Source: Adiantum capillus-veneris
Lineage: Eukaryota > Streptophyta > Polypodiopsida > Polypodiales > Pteridaceae
DNA length: 64,000 nt
Reading direction: 5' to 3'
Assembly: GCA_014529385.2 (NCBI GenBank)
Contig: CM043958.1
Span: 139,388,398 to 139,452,397, forward strand
A program made the position numbers and the translations under genes. This document shows positions 35,680 to 46,985 of the stretch, piece by piece. Under the pieces are notes generated by a model. That model was given only the letters and a program-made list of their open reading frames with translations. It was not told the DNA's origin and made no database searches. Numbering within the stretch: position 1 is the stretch's first letter; every line of letters begins with the position of its first letter.

Positions 35680-35906
35680 TGTTACCATATACATGTGGTA
35701 GTGATGTGTGTGAACACACTAGGACCGCCGGGGCATTTTTTCCCTCTTTAGGAGGTTTTTTCCCCCGTGCATTATATATACGCCCATCACTCTAGTGCTA
35801 ACTATCTTTCCATTGCACACTAAGTAACATACTCTCTATTGTGTGCCTTGAGCTTCCTTCGTCTTCTCCAAGCTGTGTGTGTTTCTCTGCAACCCTAATT
35901 CCAACA
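35680..35906 (+). repeat. Copia-1 3' LTR
   Basis: 227 bp, TG…CA, one difference from the 5' LTR. The following TGGACCTCGATG rejoins copy B of the dispersed repeat. Confidence 0.97.
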
Positions 35907-36479
35907 TGGACCTCGATGTTTTTAGATATGATTTATCTTTAACATTGGGACTACCTACTAATCAGCTTTTTTTTTCACCTGAACCACCATTATTCCCTTG
36001 TCAACTCCTCCTTGGGAAACCCTTCTACCCATTCAATGCAACCCCAAAATGACATTCCTTGATGAACCTTGTTACCTTACTCTCCCTCTAAACAAATCCA
36101 GATCTTGTATTTAACCTTTCTCCATACCAAATGTAGTCCTCAACCCAATGTTTTAACCCACTCTTTCTTCACCTAGGCTCTATTCTCCTATGACGCCACA
36201 CCCAAAACCTATCCTAATAGCTAGTTACTATCTTAATAAAACTATTATCCTCCTCTCAAAATGGAAATTGAAGCACTCAAAGGCTACTATCCTAATAAAT
36301 TTGCTATCCTGCTCTTTTCAAATGCACGCTAAAGCAAACAAAGTACAGCTAGTCTAATGACACCACTTTTCAAGTGTCATAAGACTTATTTAAAATCATA
36401 AAGAATAAATAGTCCATTTGTACCTCTGTTTAGATGTCATAAACTTATCCCTGTCTCACTTACCTTTTGACTCCTAACT
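35907..36479. repeat. Dispersed 0.9-kb repeat, copy B, right part
   Basis: Continues the homology with copy A from 23906 to about 24457 (GGACCTCGATGTTTTTAG to TTTGACTCCTAAC). It includes a short extra segment (TTTAAAATCATAAAGAATAA near 36388) absent from copy A. It ends where G1 begins. Confidence 0.85.
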
Positions 36480-37409
36480 TGTTAGAAGCAGGACACACCC
36501 TACGGAAAATGACTACTTGGCAGATTATTATTTTTTGTGACTATTCATTTATTGAGAAAACCCGACATTTCACCTTTTTAAATATTGGGGCTTACAGAAG
36601 TTTCCAGATTGTATCCCAGTTTTGACATTTAGATTGAGTAGATGGCTAAATTGGAACATTAGGGTTTGAGAATTGTAAGGTATTTATACCACTTTTTGAC
36701 CTTAATGAAAAGCCTTTTGTCATTTTTATAAAGTTTTGAAGTCTATAAGTGAGTGTACTGTGTACGAGAGAGAGTGAGAGATTCATCTTGACGCTACACA
36801 CGCACCGGTGGTCGGAATTGAGTGCGGAGAAGTGCAGCGTGTTGCCCCCGACGAGAGCTACGCGCCAATACCTACACTGCACGCGTACGGTCAAGTTTTG
36901 CGAGCTCCATCTACGATCTTCATCTGGTGATTCGGTGAGCATACGTTGTCCGATTTTGCATTGCAGCATATCCACGTGTTCGCATTGAGTAGAGCTACAC
37001 ATTAGGCACTTTAGTTTTTGGAAACTACGAGCTGCAAATTTCGGCCAGACATCCTACGTGATTTTGCACCAGGTGTTTTGTGTTGAGATTTTGGTTCATA
37101 GACCTTAGGGAGAGCGACCTATTGGTGTTAGTAGGGTCTCCTTCAAGTTCTGTGGCATTTCGAGATTGTTTGATGGATATTCAACTCTAGAAAGTGTTGT
37201 AGGAAGTTTCTTCTTATGCACTCTTGAAGGTTGTATCTTAGACATTGGGTAGAGACCTCTGTAAGAATTAGTTAGGAGTCGGTCGAGTGTAGGTTGACAC
37301 GCTATGCTTGCTTCCATGCGCCTGCGGGTTGAGCTTCGTCCTTAGCTGACAAATCTTGTTAGGTGAGTTCTCGTTGTGCTAACGTCCGTCGCGGCGTATG
37401 TGTCCAACA
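36480..37409 (+). repeat. G1 5' LTR (L type)
   Basis: 930 bp, from TGTTAGAAGCAGG at the copy B break to TGTCCAACA one base before the primer site. A TATTTATA-type promoter string lies near 36682. It is homologous to the G2 LTR at 12024-13196. No second G1 LTR is present, so age cannot be estimated from LTR divergence. Confidence 0.85.
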
Positions 37410-37410
37410 T

Positions 37411-37428
37411 TGGCGCCGTTGCCGGGGA
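37411..37428 (+). other. G1 primer-binding site (tRNA-Asp)
   Basis: TGGCGCCGTTGCCGGGGA is complementary to the 3' 18 bases of plant tRNA-Asp(GUC), including CCA. This primer choice is characteristic of the Athila branch of Ty3/gypsy. Confidence 0.93.
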
Positions 37429-39384
37429 TGAAAACCTTAGGTAGGTGACCGAGACTAGTCCTTGAGGATAGGGATTCTTTGGCTTGCCAAGAGTCTTGTT
37501 TTACATTTAGATAGGATCAGAGGGTGGAGGACTCTCTAGGTCTTAGAGGGAGTCTAGGGAGCGTGTGTCTGGCCTAGATCCTTCGACTTAGGTAGACTTA
37601 GATAGATTTTAGTTCTTAGTTGAATTGAAGAGTAGGAGTTTGAGTGATAGAAGCGGTGAGAGGAGAGCTTGAGAGTCCGGAGAGGCCATGAAGCAACCAA
37701 AACACCATTATCACCATTTCACGTGAGGAGTAGTATAGAGTAAGTAGGACATCATGATTCAGGATCTAAAGCACTTCATGCATGTATACTTGCTTGTTAG
37801 ATTCATCAAAGGTTGTAAAAGACACAAAAGTGTGTTTGAAAGCTCAAGTGAAGTCCAAAAGTTACTATGAGTGTTTCTGATAGAGCTGCACAGCATCAGG
37901 AGTATTTCTGTCAGGAAAAAATTTAATTTTAAGCCAGGAGACATCCTACGCGTAGGATGTCTATAGGCTAATCTGGTGGGAATTTTGGAATTTTGAGTTG
38001 ACCAGTGTGTTCAAAAGGTAGGTTTTACCCTATTTTCACTTGGAAAGTGGAAATTTGACCATATCTTGACAGAATAAGGCCAGATATACTGAAATTACCA
38101 GACATCCTACCCAAATTGTGCCAAGGTATTATTTTAAGACCAAAACCATACGATGGCTGCATGAGCATGATCTGCATGATATATTGAGTGACTGAGAGGG
38201 GTTTCATCTCATTTGGGTGAGAAAATTGGGTTCTAAGCAGACTTTAGCACTTTTTACTGAAAAAGGCTAGAACAGCTAAAATTGGGAACTTTTAAAACCC
38301 AAACCAAAATCTAAGCATACCACTAGGTTGCTAACATCAAGGGGAAGCTGGGGGTCAAATCTGGGGTCAAACAGAATAAAAAGACATCCTACGCGTAGGA
38401 TGTCATCTGTGTGATTTTGCACTCCAAACCTAATTTTGAGCATACCAAAGTGATCAGCACCTTAAGGAGAGTCTGTGCTGTGCATTTGAAGCCATTCTAA
38501 TCAAAGAGACATGCTACGCGTAGAATGTCTAAAAAAAGAAATTGAAGCAAGATACTGATTGTAGGCCTAACAGGGTGTTGTATAGCCTGAGGCAAGCCTT
38601 CTAGTCAATTTTGGTCCAAATTGGAGTTGATTAGACTGATCAAGACCAACCGCAGGCTGTCGGAACAGATTTCTGATCCATTGACCATCTTATAGGTGTC
38701 CAAATCAAAAAGTAAAAATAGCTGTGGACTCAGAACATCCAGGGGAATCCATAGTGCAAGAATCCAGCAAAACAGAGCACGAGACATCCTACGCGTAGGA
38801 TGTCTATTGAGGCTTAGTGAAGAGAAAATTTGACTGAGCTTATACAGTGAGGTTCCGTTTGGCTTAAGGATTTCAGAACTTCTTTGAGAAGTGAATTTGG
38901 ACCTCGTTTGACCTTTTGATAGAGCAAAGACAGAATTAAGGTAAATTGACCAACATCCAAGGGAAGTACAGTTCCAGATTAGCAGACCTAATCCAGAACA
39001 TCAGCAGTGTATAAAATACAATAGTGGTTGAGGTTAACTCTCCATTTACACCAATCATTACTAAGATCACCTCTAGCGGTTAAATGCTTTGATTCGATTG
39101 CCGAAATTAAACGCTTATGTATAGGTATATTCAGCAGCAAAGCAAGAAGTTGTGCGGAGACTGATCCTTTGCCAAGTAAGTGGTTGGATTTGTAATAAAT
39201 TGCAATGCTAAGTTTAATGAATTTAAGACCATGAAGATACATTTTTAGAGACCAAAAGGTGGCAGGTGACCAAGGTAGCTTAGTGTCCACCGAGGAGAGT
39301 GTAACTCAGGCAAGGCTAGATCCACTAGCACCGATTATTGAGGAGGGTAGTGATATTGACACTTCATCAGACAAATCCTTCTTC
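37429..39384 (+). other. G1 untranslated leader
   Basis: Nearly 2 kb without a credible ORF between primer site and the first gag-like frame. It holds the palindrome array (37939-38805). Long leaders are usual in Athila/Tat-type elements. Confidence 0.7.
37939..38805 (+). repeat. Array of 24-bp palindromes, CATCCTACGCGTAGGATG type
   Basis: Copies of AGA + CATCCTACGCGTAGGATG + TCT lie at 37939-37962 (perfect), 38382-38405 (last base changed), 38507-38530 (two arm changes) and 38782-38805 (perfect). A surviving left half lies at about 38099-38111. Start-to-start spacing is 160 (to the half site), 283, 125 and 275 bp. Compared with the G2 array, the arm base A is replaced by C and its partner T by G, so pairing is kept while sequence changes. 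Confidence 0.9.
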
Positions 39385-40113
39385 ATGATGGGTAGTCAAT
39401 AGCCAGGAGGTTTCACCTACGATGGACCAATGCCAGAAGGAAGTACCTCCCTAAATCCTTTGAATGATTCTAAGTTCACTGTGATCTTCCTAGAAGGAAC
39501 AAACTCGAGGGGAGCCCTAGTTTATTCTGACTATTGAGGACGCAAGTGTATTTGTATTGAAGAAAGGCCGGCTCAGAGACTGGAGATAATTCGAGTCTAT
39601 GATGATGGAGATAGATTCCGAGACAAAAAGGGGAACCACTATCTGATACTTAGTAACCCTGAAGATTACAACAGATATGGAGATAATGTGGCAAAGGGGA
39701 AAATGGTTTCAGAAACTCAAGAACCGCCTCCAAACATTGATCGACCTGGAGCGATTTTTATGTATGATAAGAAAACAACCAGGGTTTCAACTTATAATGA
39801 GAATGTGGGAATTTACAAGCATGAGAGCAGGGGAATACTTTCTTACTTTCGTTGCAAAGAACCCTATCCAAACGAGTTAAACAAAGACAAGGTTCTTTAC
39901 TTATTCTCTTATGAAATTGCTATGGGGAAGGATATCGTTTTTGTTGATAGGTACGGGCGAGAATACCAACGTATTCTCCCAGAGGAGGTAGAAAAGGCAA
40001 CAGTTCTAGGAGCATCAACATATTCCCCCGATGAAGTGCCAAGAGCCACCTACACCTCTAGTAAGTCGACAAATCCCTTTTCAGAGGAGTATGACGCGAC
40101 CTCACATTCTACC
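39385..40113 (+). pseudogene. G1 gag N-terminal region or leader ORF
   Basis: One frame with two stops near its start (TAG at about 39400, TGA at about 39535) and open from about 39541 to 40113. The translation has ordinary protein composition (RPGAIFMYDKKTTR, GILSYFRCKEPYPNEL, KDIVFVDRYGREYQ) but no motif I recognise. It ends in a serine/threonine-rich tail. It is immediately followed in a shifted frame by the gag core, so it is either the gag N-terminus, displaced by a frameshift near 40120-40170, or a separate small ORF ahead of gag as seen in some large gypsy elements. Confidence 0.5.
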
Positions 40114-40169
40114 TGACCGCAGACATTCAACAACCAAAACCAACCAGCAACCCAGCCATCATTGCAGGC

Positions 40170-41267
40170 ATGGCTTCGACAAAGTGCAACATTGGAGCAA
40201 GACCGAAACTGAGATGGTTATCAAGATGCACGAGGGCTAAGGGATTTACAAGAACCACACTCTATTCACGGTATCAAGGAGAGAGTAAGATAAAAACTCA
40301 AGGGTCAACAGAGCCTAAAAGACCACCCTTAGAACGAGTTCGAAGAGATAAACCATCTCTTGCAAGAATTGTTAGAAATTATTTCTTACGAGCACCATTG
40401 GGAGAGGAACCAGCTTACTACAAAAGACCAGAGGAGGTATATCGACTAGGACGTGGAGATACAATGATGAGATTTGTAGACCATCGTAGAATTAGACCTT
40501 CTCAAGTACAAAAATGGGTAAACAAGAAATACACGGGAAACACAGATCCGCGAGATCATGTAGCAGCCTTTGTACGTGTAATTAGAGCGGAAGAGGTGTT
40601 AGAATTCCCTACCCAATTTGCAGGGTTTGGACTAACCCTAGAGGATGACATTGCTACTTGGTTTGACTCTGTGGAGCGTAGAGACTTTGAGTCTATGGAA
40701 GAGGTGTTTGACGAGTTTATCGAGGAATTCTCACAAAGGGGGATAGCTCATAATATCGTCTCACAAATCCATAAATTCAAACAGAAAGACAGGGAATTTG
40801 TGCGAAAGGCAGCCTTACGACTAAAAAGATATGTTAAGTTCTGCCCTGTGGAAGAACTGCCAACTCAGTCCAGACTTATGCTTATTTTTATCCAAGGACT
40901 AAGGAATGCAAATCTCCAGAATGACTTACATATGAAGAGGAGCATGATGTTGAATGAGTTAACTAAGGAAGCTCTTTACCTTGTAGACAATTGTGCGGTC
41001 TACAAAGAGGGTGAGTTCAAGGATCTTGACGATGATTCATCCTCACAACAAAGTGGAAGCAAGTCTTCTAAAGGAGAAGTAGCTGTAAACCAGGAGAAGC
41101 TTGTAGAGGAAGTGCTAAAAAAGATTAACTTGTACGCGAAAACCCAGGCTAAAAAGCCCAAGTGGTGTGCTATTGAACAAAAATGGACAAACCATGGGAC
41201 GGAGGAATGTTATTATAACAAGGGATATGTGAGAGAGAGAGACCTTATGCTCCCCAAGCTCAAGTAG
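40170..41267 (+). pseudogene. gag: G1 gag core (retrotransposon gag domain)
   Basis: Residues about 100-270 match the plant gypsy gag (retrotrans_gag) pattern: DPRDHVAAFVRVIRAEEV, ATWFDSVERRDFESMEEV, FDEFIEEFSQRG, a Q/K-rich helix and VEELPTQSRLMLIFIQGL. The ordinary function is capsid assembly. The frame ends at 41267, where the downstream gag C-terminal part is in another frame, so a frameshift lies near 41260. No intact ORF remains. Confidence 0.85.
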
Positions 41268-41287
41268 CATCTCCTCAAGTTCCACCG

Positions 41288-42222
41288 ATGCCCAGGTATC
41301 AAGCAGGCAACCTACTAGGACCTGTAGGTGTAGAAATACCACAACCAATGTTGGGGCAACAACCACCCCTACCAATATTACGACCAGTTGGCATAAGATA
41401 CACATCAACCATAACCGAATCAGTAGAGAAGGATTTGGTGCCTATGCATGCATATTATGAAGATCCCAATGGACATGCTGCAAATCCTATCTATTATCCA
41501 CCGGAAGAACCCTCAACACCAGAACCATGGAGCATGATGGGAGGTGCAGGACCACCAACCGCTGCACAGGCAGCAGAAGAAGGAAGATATAGCTTGGATG
41601 AACGAACATTGTTGTCCATAGCCAATGGAGGCATGGGCGGGCATAGACATGCATACCAACAAAGAGGAGCTCAAGGAGCACCTCAACAGCCTAAAGTGGA
41701 GCATGATGGGAGGTGCAGGACCACCAACCGCTGCACAGGCAGCAGAAGAAGGAAGATATAGCTTGGATGAACGAACATTGTTGTCCATAGCCAATGGAGG
41801 CATGGGCGGGCATAGACATGCATACCAACAAAGAGGAGCTCAAGGAGCACCTCAACAGCCTAAAGGACCCTGCTACAAGTGTGGTGGAGACCATTGGCTA
41901 AGAGATTTTCCTCATGATGAATCATTAGAGTCAACGCATATTGCACCGAGTGTGGAGTTACTCATTTGATTCCTGATTGCCCTAAGAACCCGAGAAAAGG
42001 AGCAAAAACTACCTTGAACATGCTGGAAGCAGTGCCTTCCAGTGGAGGGTCAGAAAACGAAACAATAATACCTATTCAGGCAGTGACGCGAGCCCAAGCT
42101 CAAAGAATGACGATCGAACCCATAATTGAAGAGCCAAAAACCGATGCCCCAAGTTCAAAAACGAAAAATCAGAGAAGCACTTGGAAAGCTAGAAAAGCGC
42201 GTATGAAAGCCAAGAAAGAATG
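41288..42222 (+). pseudogene. G1 gag C-terminal region with zinc knuckle
   Basis: A proline/glycine-rich stretch leads to CYKCGGDHWLRDFPHD at about 41869-41915. This is a CCHC-type knuckle whose final Cys has become Phe. A second part (IPDCPKNPRKGA) follows in a different frame from about 41966 and ends in a basic tail at 42222. A 169-bp tandem duplication (41528-41865) lies within it and shifts the frame. Confidence 0.75.
41528..41865 (+). repeat. 169-bp tandem duplication inside gag
   Basis: 41528-41696 and 41697-41865 appear identical by eye, from GGAGCATGATGGGAGGTGC to CCTCAACAGCCTAAAG. Because 169 is not a multiple of three the duplication itself shifts frame. Near identity in an otherwise decayed gene implies that it arose long after insertion. 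Confidence 0.92.
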
Positions 42223-42504
42223 AGAGCAAACAGCTCTATCTGAGGAGTTAAAACACACAAAGGATAGATAAGATCGGTTAGAGGATCTAGCTAGCCTAAG
42301 CTCACACACTGCAACAACCATAGCACCCAAGGAAATAGAAGAACCCAAAAGTGCAGGATCAGGAGGATCAATATTGGCAGACAAGGTAAATGAGCAGTTA
42401 GATGCAATTTTAAAAGCTTACGAGCCAGACTCAAAAAGAACCAAACCCAAGAGAAAAGATGGATGACTTATCCATATGCTGAAATACAAAAACAAAGGTT
42501 GTAA

Positions 42505-43713
42505 ATGTGTAGAAAGATGATTGAAATAGCTCAATCTTTGATAGAAAACCCGCTTGGTAAACCTGCAAATTGGCATGAAGTACCAGCTCCAACCCCTATC
42601 AAACCAGCTTTAGAGGAACAAGTAGAAATGAAGGAAGGACTCACGAATGCCTATGAGTCTAGGGGAGAGCCTATCATAGTGCCAAATACAACAGATGAGG
42701 CAAGTGACGGGTTCCAACCTAAAACATTGGTAGAAATGGGTAAGGATTGTAGCGGTCTAGATGATCTGTGGAAGCGAATCCGTGAGGCCAACGAAGCTAA
42801 TAGGGTGAGTTACCACATGAACAGCACAAGAAAAGAGAAAAATGAGATCTTACCTCCTATTGAAGAATTTGAGGCAAGATCACAAATGAACTTTGATGTG
42901 CATTCACAAGGGGGAGACCAGGGATCAATTAGTTCGGGGCACAGCCAACCTGACTCGCTGAAAACTCTACCCTCTTACTTAGGAGAGTATGAAGCCAAGT
43001 CCGAGGTGAGAGCAATCCCATCTCAAATACTTTCTTCTAACAAAGTGATGGATTCACAAGGGTTGATTGAGTTATTGTTCACTCCTATGGCATGCACAAT
43101 CACATTAGCCGAACTCCTAAGGTTACGACCAAACATGTGGACCACAGTAGACAAATGCCTAGAAAAATTTGGAGTGAAAGACCCCACCTCGAAGCTTCAG
43201 GAAGGGATCAGAGAATTGGACAGGCCTCAACTAAATACTAGGCCAGTACCTTTAAACAAGGTTGGAGAGTATTGCAAGGGAGAAGATGGAAACACCACGC
43301 TACCAGTAGAATTCCAAGGAGTAGTTTCCAAAGCTATTCGCGACACTGGAGCAGGAGTTGCTATCGCCACCAAGGAAATCTGGAAAAAATAGGAAAAACC
43401 AGCTTTGAGAGCCACCCGAATGAAATTGCAATTGGCAGATGGGTTCATGGAGAAGCCTCTAGGACTCTTAGAAAAAGTGATTGTCACCTCATGCGGAATC
43501 GAGTATGAGCATACATTTGCAATAGTCGATTTCCACAAAAAGAACAATTATGAGATCATCTTGGGAAGACCATTCATGAGACAAATAAAGATGGTCCAGG
43601 ATTGGGGTTACGACCACATATACCTCAGACATGGCGAGACAACAACCAAAATACACCTAAAAGACCATAGTTACAAGGATGTGAACCAGACACCAGTGGA
43701 AGAGTTTGATTGA
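42505..43713 (+). pseudogene. G1 canonical protease (before RT) with N-terminal linker
   Basis: A 295-codon frame is followed, after one in-frame TAG at 43390-43392, by 102 more codons in the same frame. The first ~270 residues are an acidic linker with no motif. The protease unit has the triad RDTGAGVAIA at 43342-43350, LQLADGFMEKPLG, and the C-terminal signature EIILGRPFM followed by KMVQDWG. This is the Athila-type arrangement (D-T-G instead of D-L/S-G) in the normal gypsy place, between gag and RT. It makes the extra protease-like domain at 53.9-54.3 kb a second one. Confidence 0.85.
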
Positions 43714-44503
43714 GCTACATTGGCAGGGTCAAAACTCCCAACATTGTTAGGGCAACAAAAAGAGCTATGGATGTGCGGAGCTTCACATTGTGGGAGCTTA
43801 AAAAGAGAGGAATGCATCTTAGAAAGAGCGATTGAGAACAAGGATTATATTCCGGAACCTTTTCTTGAAGATGTTTTAGAACCTCTGGAATGGGAACACA
43901 TACTAGCAACATTGGATGTCTATACCATTACAGATAGTCCAACAACAAATTTTGCGATAAGGATGGCTATGATGTGCTATCCTATTACATGGTAATCATT
44001 ATACGAGAAGGAGATGAGATTGTAGAACCACCAGAACAAGAAGAGTTTTATAACTCCTCTGAGCATCTGGAAGTAAATAACGATGTAGATAATGAGTGTT
44101 CAGACAACTCAAGTGAGCGTGGGGAGAAAACAGAGAATATCAAGTTTTATGATTTTTCCAATCTTAGCACCCTAAACGCCAGGAACGCTATAGGAGAAAA
44201 CGAGTAGAAAACAAAGCTAGAGAGAACCTGATGCCTAGGATAAAAGATAAAACTCACTATCTGATGCTTGTAAAAGCAGAGGATTGTGTAAAAGATCAAA
44301 TATCAGGAAGATTCTCAAGTTCAAAGGGAGGAACGCGAGAGGAAATAAGACAAGTAAGGAAAGCTGAAAAAGAAACAACAAAAGACCCAGAGTGGACCAA
44401 ACTGGAGCGTAAACAGAAAAACCAAGAACTAAAACGGTCTTTACGTGAGGTATGGACTACTTAGGGAGATAGTCATGGTAAGAGGGAGTCAGAAAAAGGA
44501 AAC
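43714..44503 (+). pseudogene. G1 protease-RT spacer coding remnants
   Basis: Short frames (43720-43995, 43974-44207, 44231-44464) are acidic or basic and lack motifs. Position and composition suggest the spacer region between protease and RT, common in Athila/Tat elements, fragmented by stops and frameshifts. Confidence 0.45.
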
Positions 44504-45546
44504 ATGAATGTACCGTCACACTATCGGAAATTCACCATCCAGGACAGAAAAATCATAATGACACCACCAGTCAGGGAAAGAACAAACGAGGAATCTTATG
44601 ATGGGCCGGAAAATGCAAAAAGGATAGACCTTGCGGAACCAGGTGAGAAGCCTCAACCGGTCTATATCGCAACTGATTTAGAGCCTAAAGAAGAAGAACT
44701 GCTAACACAACTTCTCAAGAAGTATAAAGATGTGTTTGCATGGTCCTACAAATCCCTCAAAGGAGTTGATCCATTGATATGCCAACATGCAATTCCTTTG
44801 AAATCAGATGCCAAACCTAGCAAACAGCGTCCTTATACATATAATGACACATTTGCTAAACGAATCAAAGAGGGGATTGACAAGCTGATGGATGCTGAAT
44901 TCATCTCTATGAAATCGAACATACAGATTGGGTGTCACCCATTGTGGTAGTCCCCAAGAAGAACGAAAAACTACGAGTGTGTGTAAACCTCAAAAAGGTA
45001 AATGCAGCCACCATAAGGAACAATTATCCCTTGCCGATCACAGAACATGTACTTGAGAGGGTGGCCAGGAAACGAGATTATTCCTTTCTAGATGGGTTTT
45101 CAGGGTATAACCAACTGGTAATTGCAATAGAGGATCAACACAAAACAGCGTTTGCCACAGAATGGGGAATATATGCGTATCGAGTTATGCCTTTTGGCTT
45201 AACTAATGTCCCAACTACCTTTCAAAGATTAATGACGCATGCGTTCAAAGAATACCTGAGAATATTCTTAGAAATATACATGGATGATCTTTGTGTACAC
45301 TCTCTTCTACGAGAGGAACATATTGACCATTTACAAAAGGTATTTGAAAAATGCAGAACATATCGCATTTGTCTTAACCTGGAAAAGTGTATTTTTATGG
45401 TTAGGCAAGGCCGCATCTTAAGACACGGTGTCTCAAGAAATGGCATAACGAAAGACCTAGACAAAATCAAAGTCATAGTAGACCTGCCCAGGCCTACTAA
45501 TGCAAAACAAGTGCAATCTTTCATGGGACACTGCGGATACTATTGA
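44504..45546 (+). pseudogene. G1 reverse transcriptase
   Basis: Fingers and palm: FAWSYKSLKGVDPLICQHAI, KQRPYTYNDTFAKRI and EGIDKLMDAEFI in one frame to about 44940. A frameshift follows, then SPIVVVPKKNEKLRVCVN, DYSFLDGFSGYNQL (first catalytic D), AYRVMPFGLTN and the catalytic YMDDLCVHS. The order and spacing are those of Ty3/gypsy RT. A TGA at 45544-45546 replaces an Arg codon at the RT/RNase H connection (GYY-stop-RF). Confidence 0.92.
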
Positions 45547-46161
45547 AGATTCATATATATGTATGCAGTCATCGCACAACCTCTGTATCGTTTGTTAGTC
45601 AGTTTCGACCAGACCGAGGAGTGTGAAACTTCATTCCAAAATCTGAAGGAAAAACTTGTACCAGCACCGGTCCTTAAAGCACCAGATTGAGAAAAGATAT
45701 TCTATGTTCACATTGATGCATCTGCATATTCAATCAGGAGTATTCTGGCTCAACCTAGAGATGGAACAATGGATTTTCCAGTTTGTTATGCAAGCCGACA
45801 GTTAAATAGTGCGGAAAAGAACTACACAACCACCGAAAGAGAGGGGTTAGAAATGATTTATGCTGTAAAGAAATTTCGGCATTATTTGCTTGCAAACAAA
45901 TTTGTGTTCTTCACAGATCATCAAGCTCTTTTGTATCTGGCTAATAAACCATGCAATACTGGAAGGATTGTACATTGGTTTATTATTTTGCTAGAGTTTG
46001 ATTTCACAGTGGTAGTCAAAAAGGGTAAAACTCATCTACGGGCGGATCATCTTTCAAAGCTACACAACGGGGAAGCTCTTGAAGGAGTAGATGATGACAT
46101 ACCAGATGCTTATCTTTTCAATATTGAAATGATACCCAAATTGTTAGGAGATAAGACGTAG
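45547..46161 (+). pseudogene. G1 RNase H (interrupted by Copia-2)
   Basis: Continues RT: APVLKAPD, one TGA replacing W (about 45688), then HIDASAYSIRSILAQ, PVCYASRQLNSAEKNYTTTEREGL, FVFFTDHQALLYL and HLRADHLSKL. These are the four RNase H motifs of gypsy elements (D-A-S, E, D-H-x-A-L, D-x-L). At 46141 the reading is cut by the Copia-2 LTR and resumes at 51710. Confidence 0.9.
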
Positions 46162-46925
46162 CTAAATAGATAATTGAGTAGATTACTTAATGGAGAGAGA
46201 CAGATTTATATACACGAGATTATAGAGTAGAGAGAGAGAGAGAGAGAGTACACACGATATACGTGGTTCACCCAATGTGGGCTACGTCCACGGGAAAGCA
46301 GCCACTCAATGGCTTTAGTACTTCAAAACAAGAAGTAGTTTACAAAGGGATTATACCCTTAATGGAGCTCCCGCCTTGCTTCACTCTCACCACCTCACAC
46401 TCACCTTGTTGCATCAACTTCACACTATGAAATGTGTGTAGAAATGGCCTCCTTTTATAGGCCAAAAGGGCTGCCCTCTCTTATGAGAGACAGCCATGTG
46501 TAGCCGCCCTTGTGCGAATAAGTCCAAATCGGACCCTCCAATCCGCCCATGTGTGGCCGCCCTTGAGAAGACAAGTCCGCTTTTGAATTCGGCCACCGGC
46601 CACCGGCCATTGACTTCCGACCACCGGCCATCGGCCATTGACTACCGGCCACCGGCCAACCGACCGGTTGTTTTCCGACCACTTTTCGGCCGCCGTCCGG
46701 CCATAATATTTCGACGAAAAAGAATATTTCGGCGAAAAAAAAAGTCTCGGGGGCCTCCGTCCCCGAGGCCTTTAAAGTTGCCCCTGATTCTTGTCCGTGA
46801 AAATTTTGGTTTCCGGTGAGTGATTTTCCTTCACGCACGATGGCTTCTCCTCATAATGGGGGCCTTACAAATGTGCGCTTTTACCACAGAAAATTACAAG
46901 GGTAAATCAGGCTCCATACTTAACA
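46142..46925 (-). repeat. Copia-2 3' LTR
   Basis: Minus-strand TGTTAAGTATGG… to …TCTCCTAACA, preceded by the purine-rich TCTCCAAGTGGGAGAT (46941-46926). It contains a GA microsatellite (46226-46248) and a GC-rich CCGGCCATTGAC minisatellite (about 46585-46665). Confidence 0.95.
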
Positions 46926-46985
46926 ATCTCCCACTTGGAGACTGATCTCCAAACCAAACCTATGACTGCTTTCCATTCTGGCTTC

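Larger units (their letters stand above)
30838..35906 (+). mobile_element. Copia-1: full-length Ty1/copia retrotransposon
   Basis: A 5,069-bp element with 227-bp LTRs that differ at a single position by eye, an initiator tRNA-Met primer site, gag, and pol in the copia order protease-integrase-RT-RNase H, and a polypurine tract. Near-identical LTRs mean very recent insertion. Despite this, pol has two frame breaks (near 32410 and 34365). It was probably mobilised by proteins supplied in trans, or broke afterwards. The left junction carries an extra copy of the polypurine tract and there is no normal 5-bp target duplication. Confidence 0.95.

Noticed and set aside
46496-46819. 107-codon GC-rich frame in the Copia-2 LTR
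   Set aside because: It lies in the CCGGCC minisatellite of the LTR and recurs, mutated, in the partner LTR; no evidence of coding.
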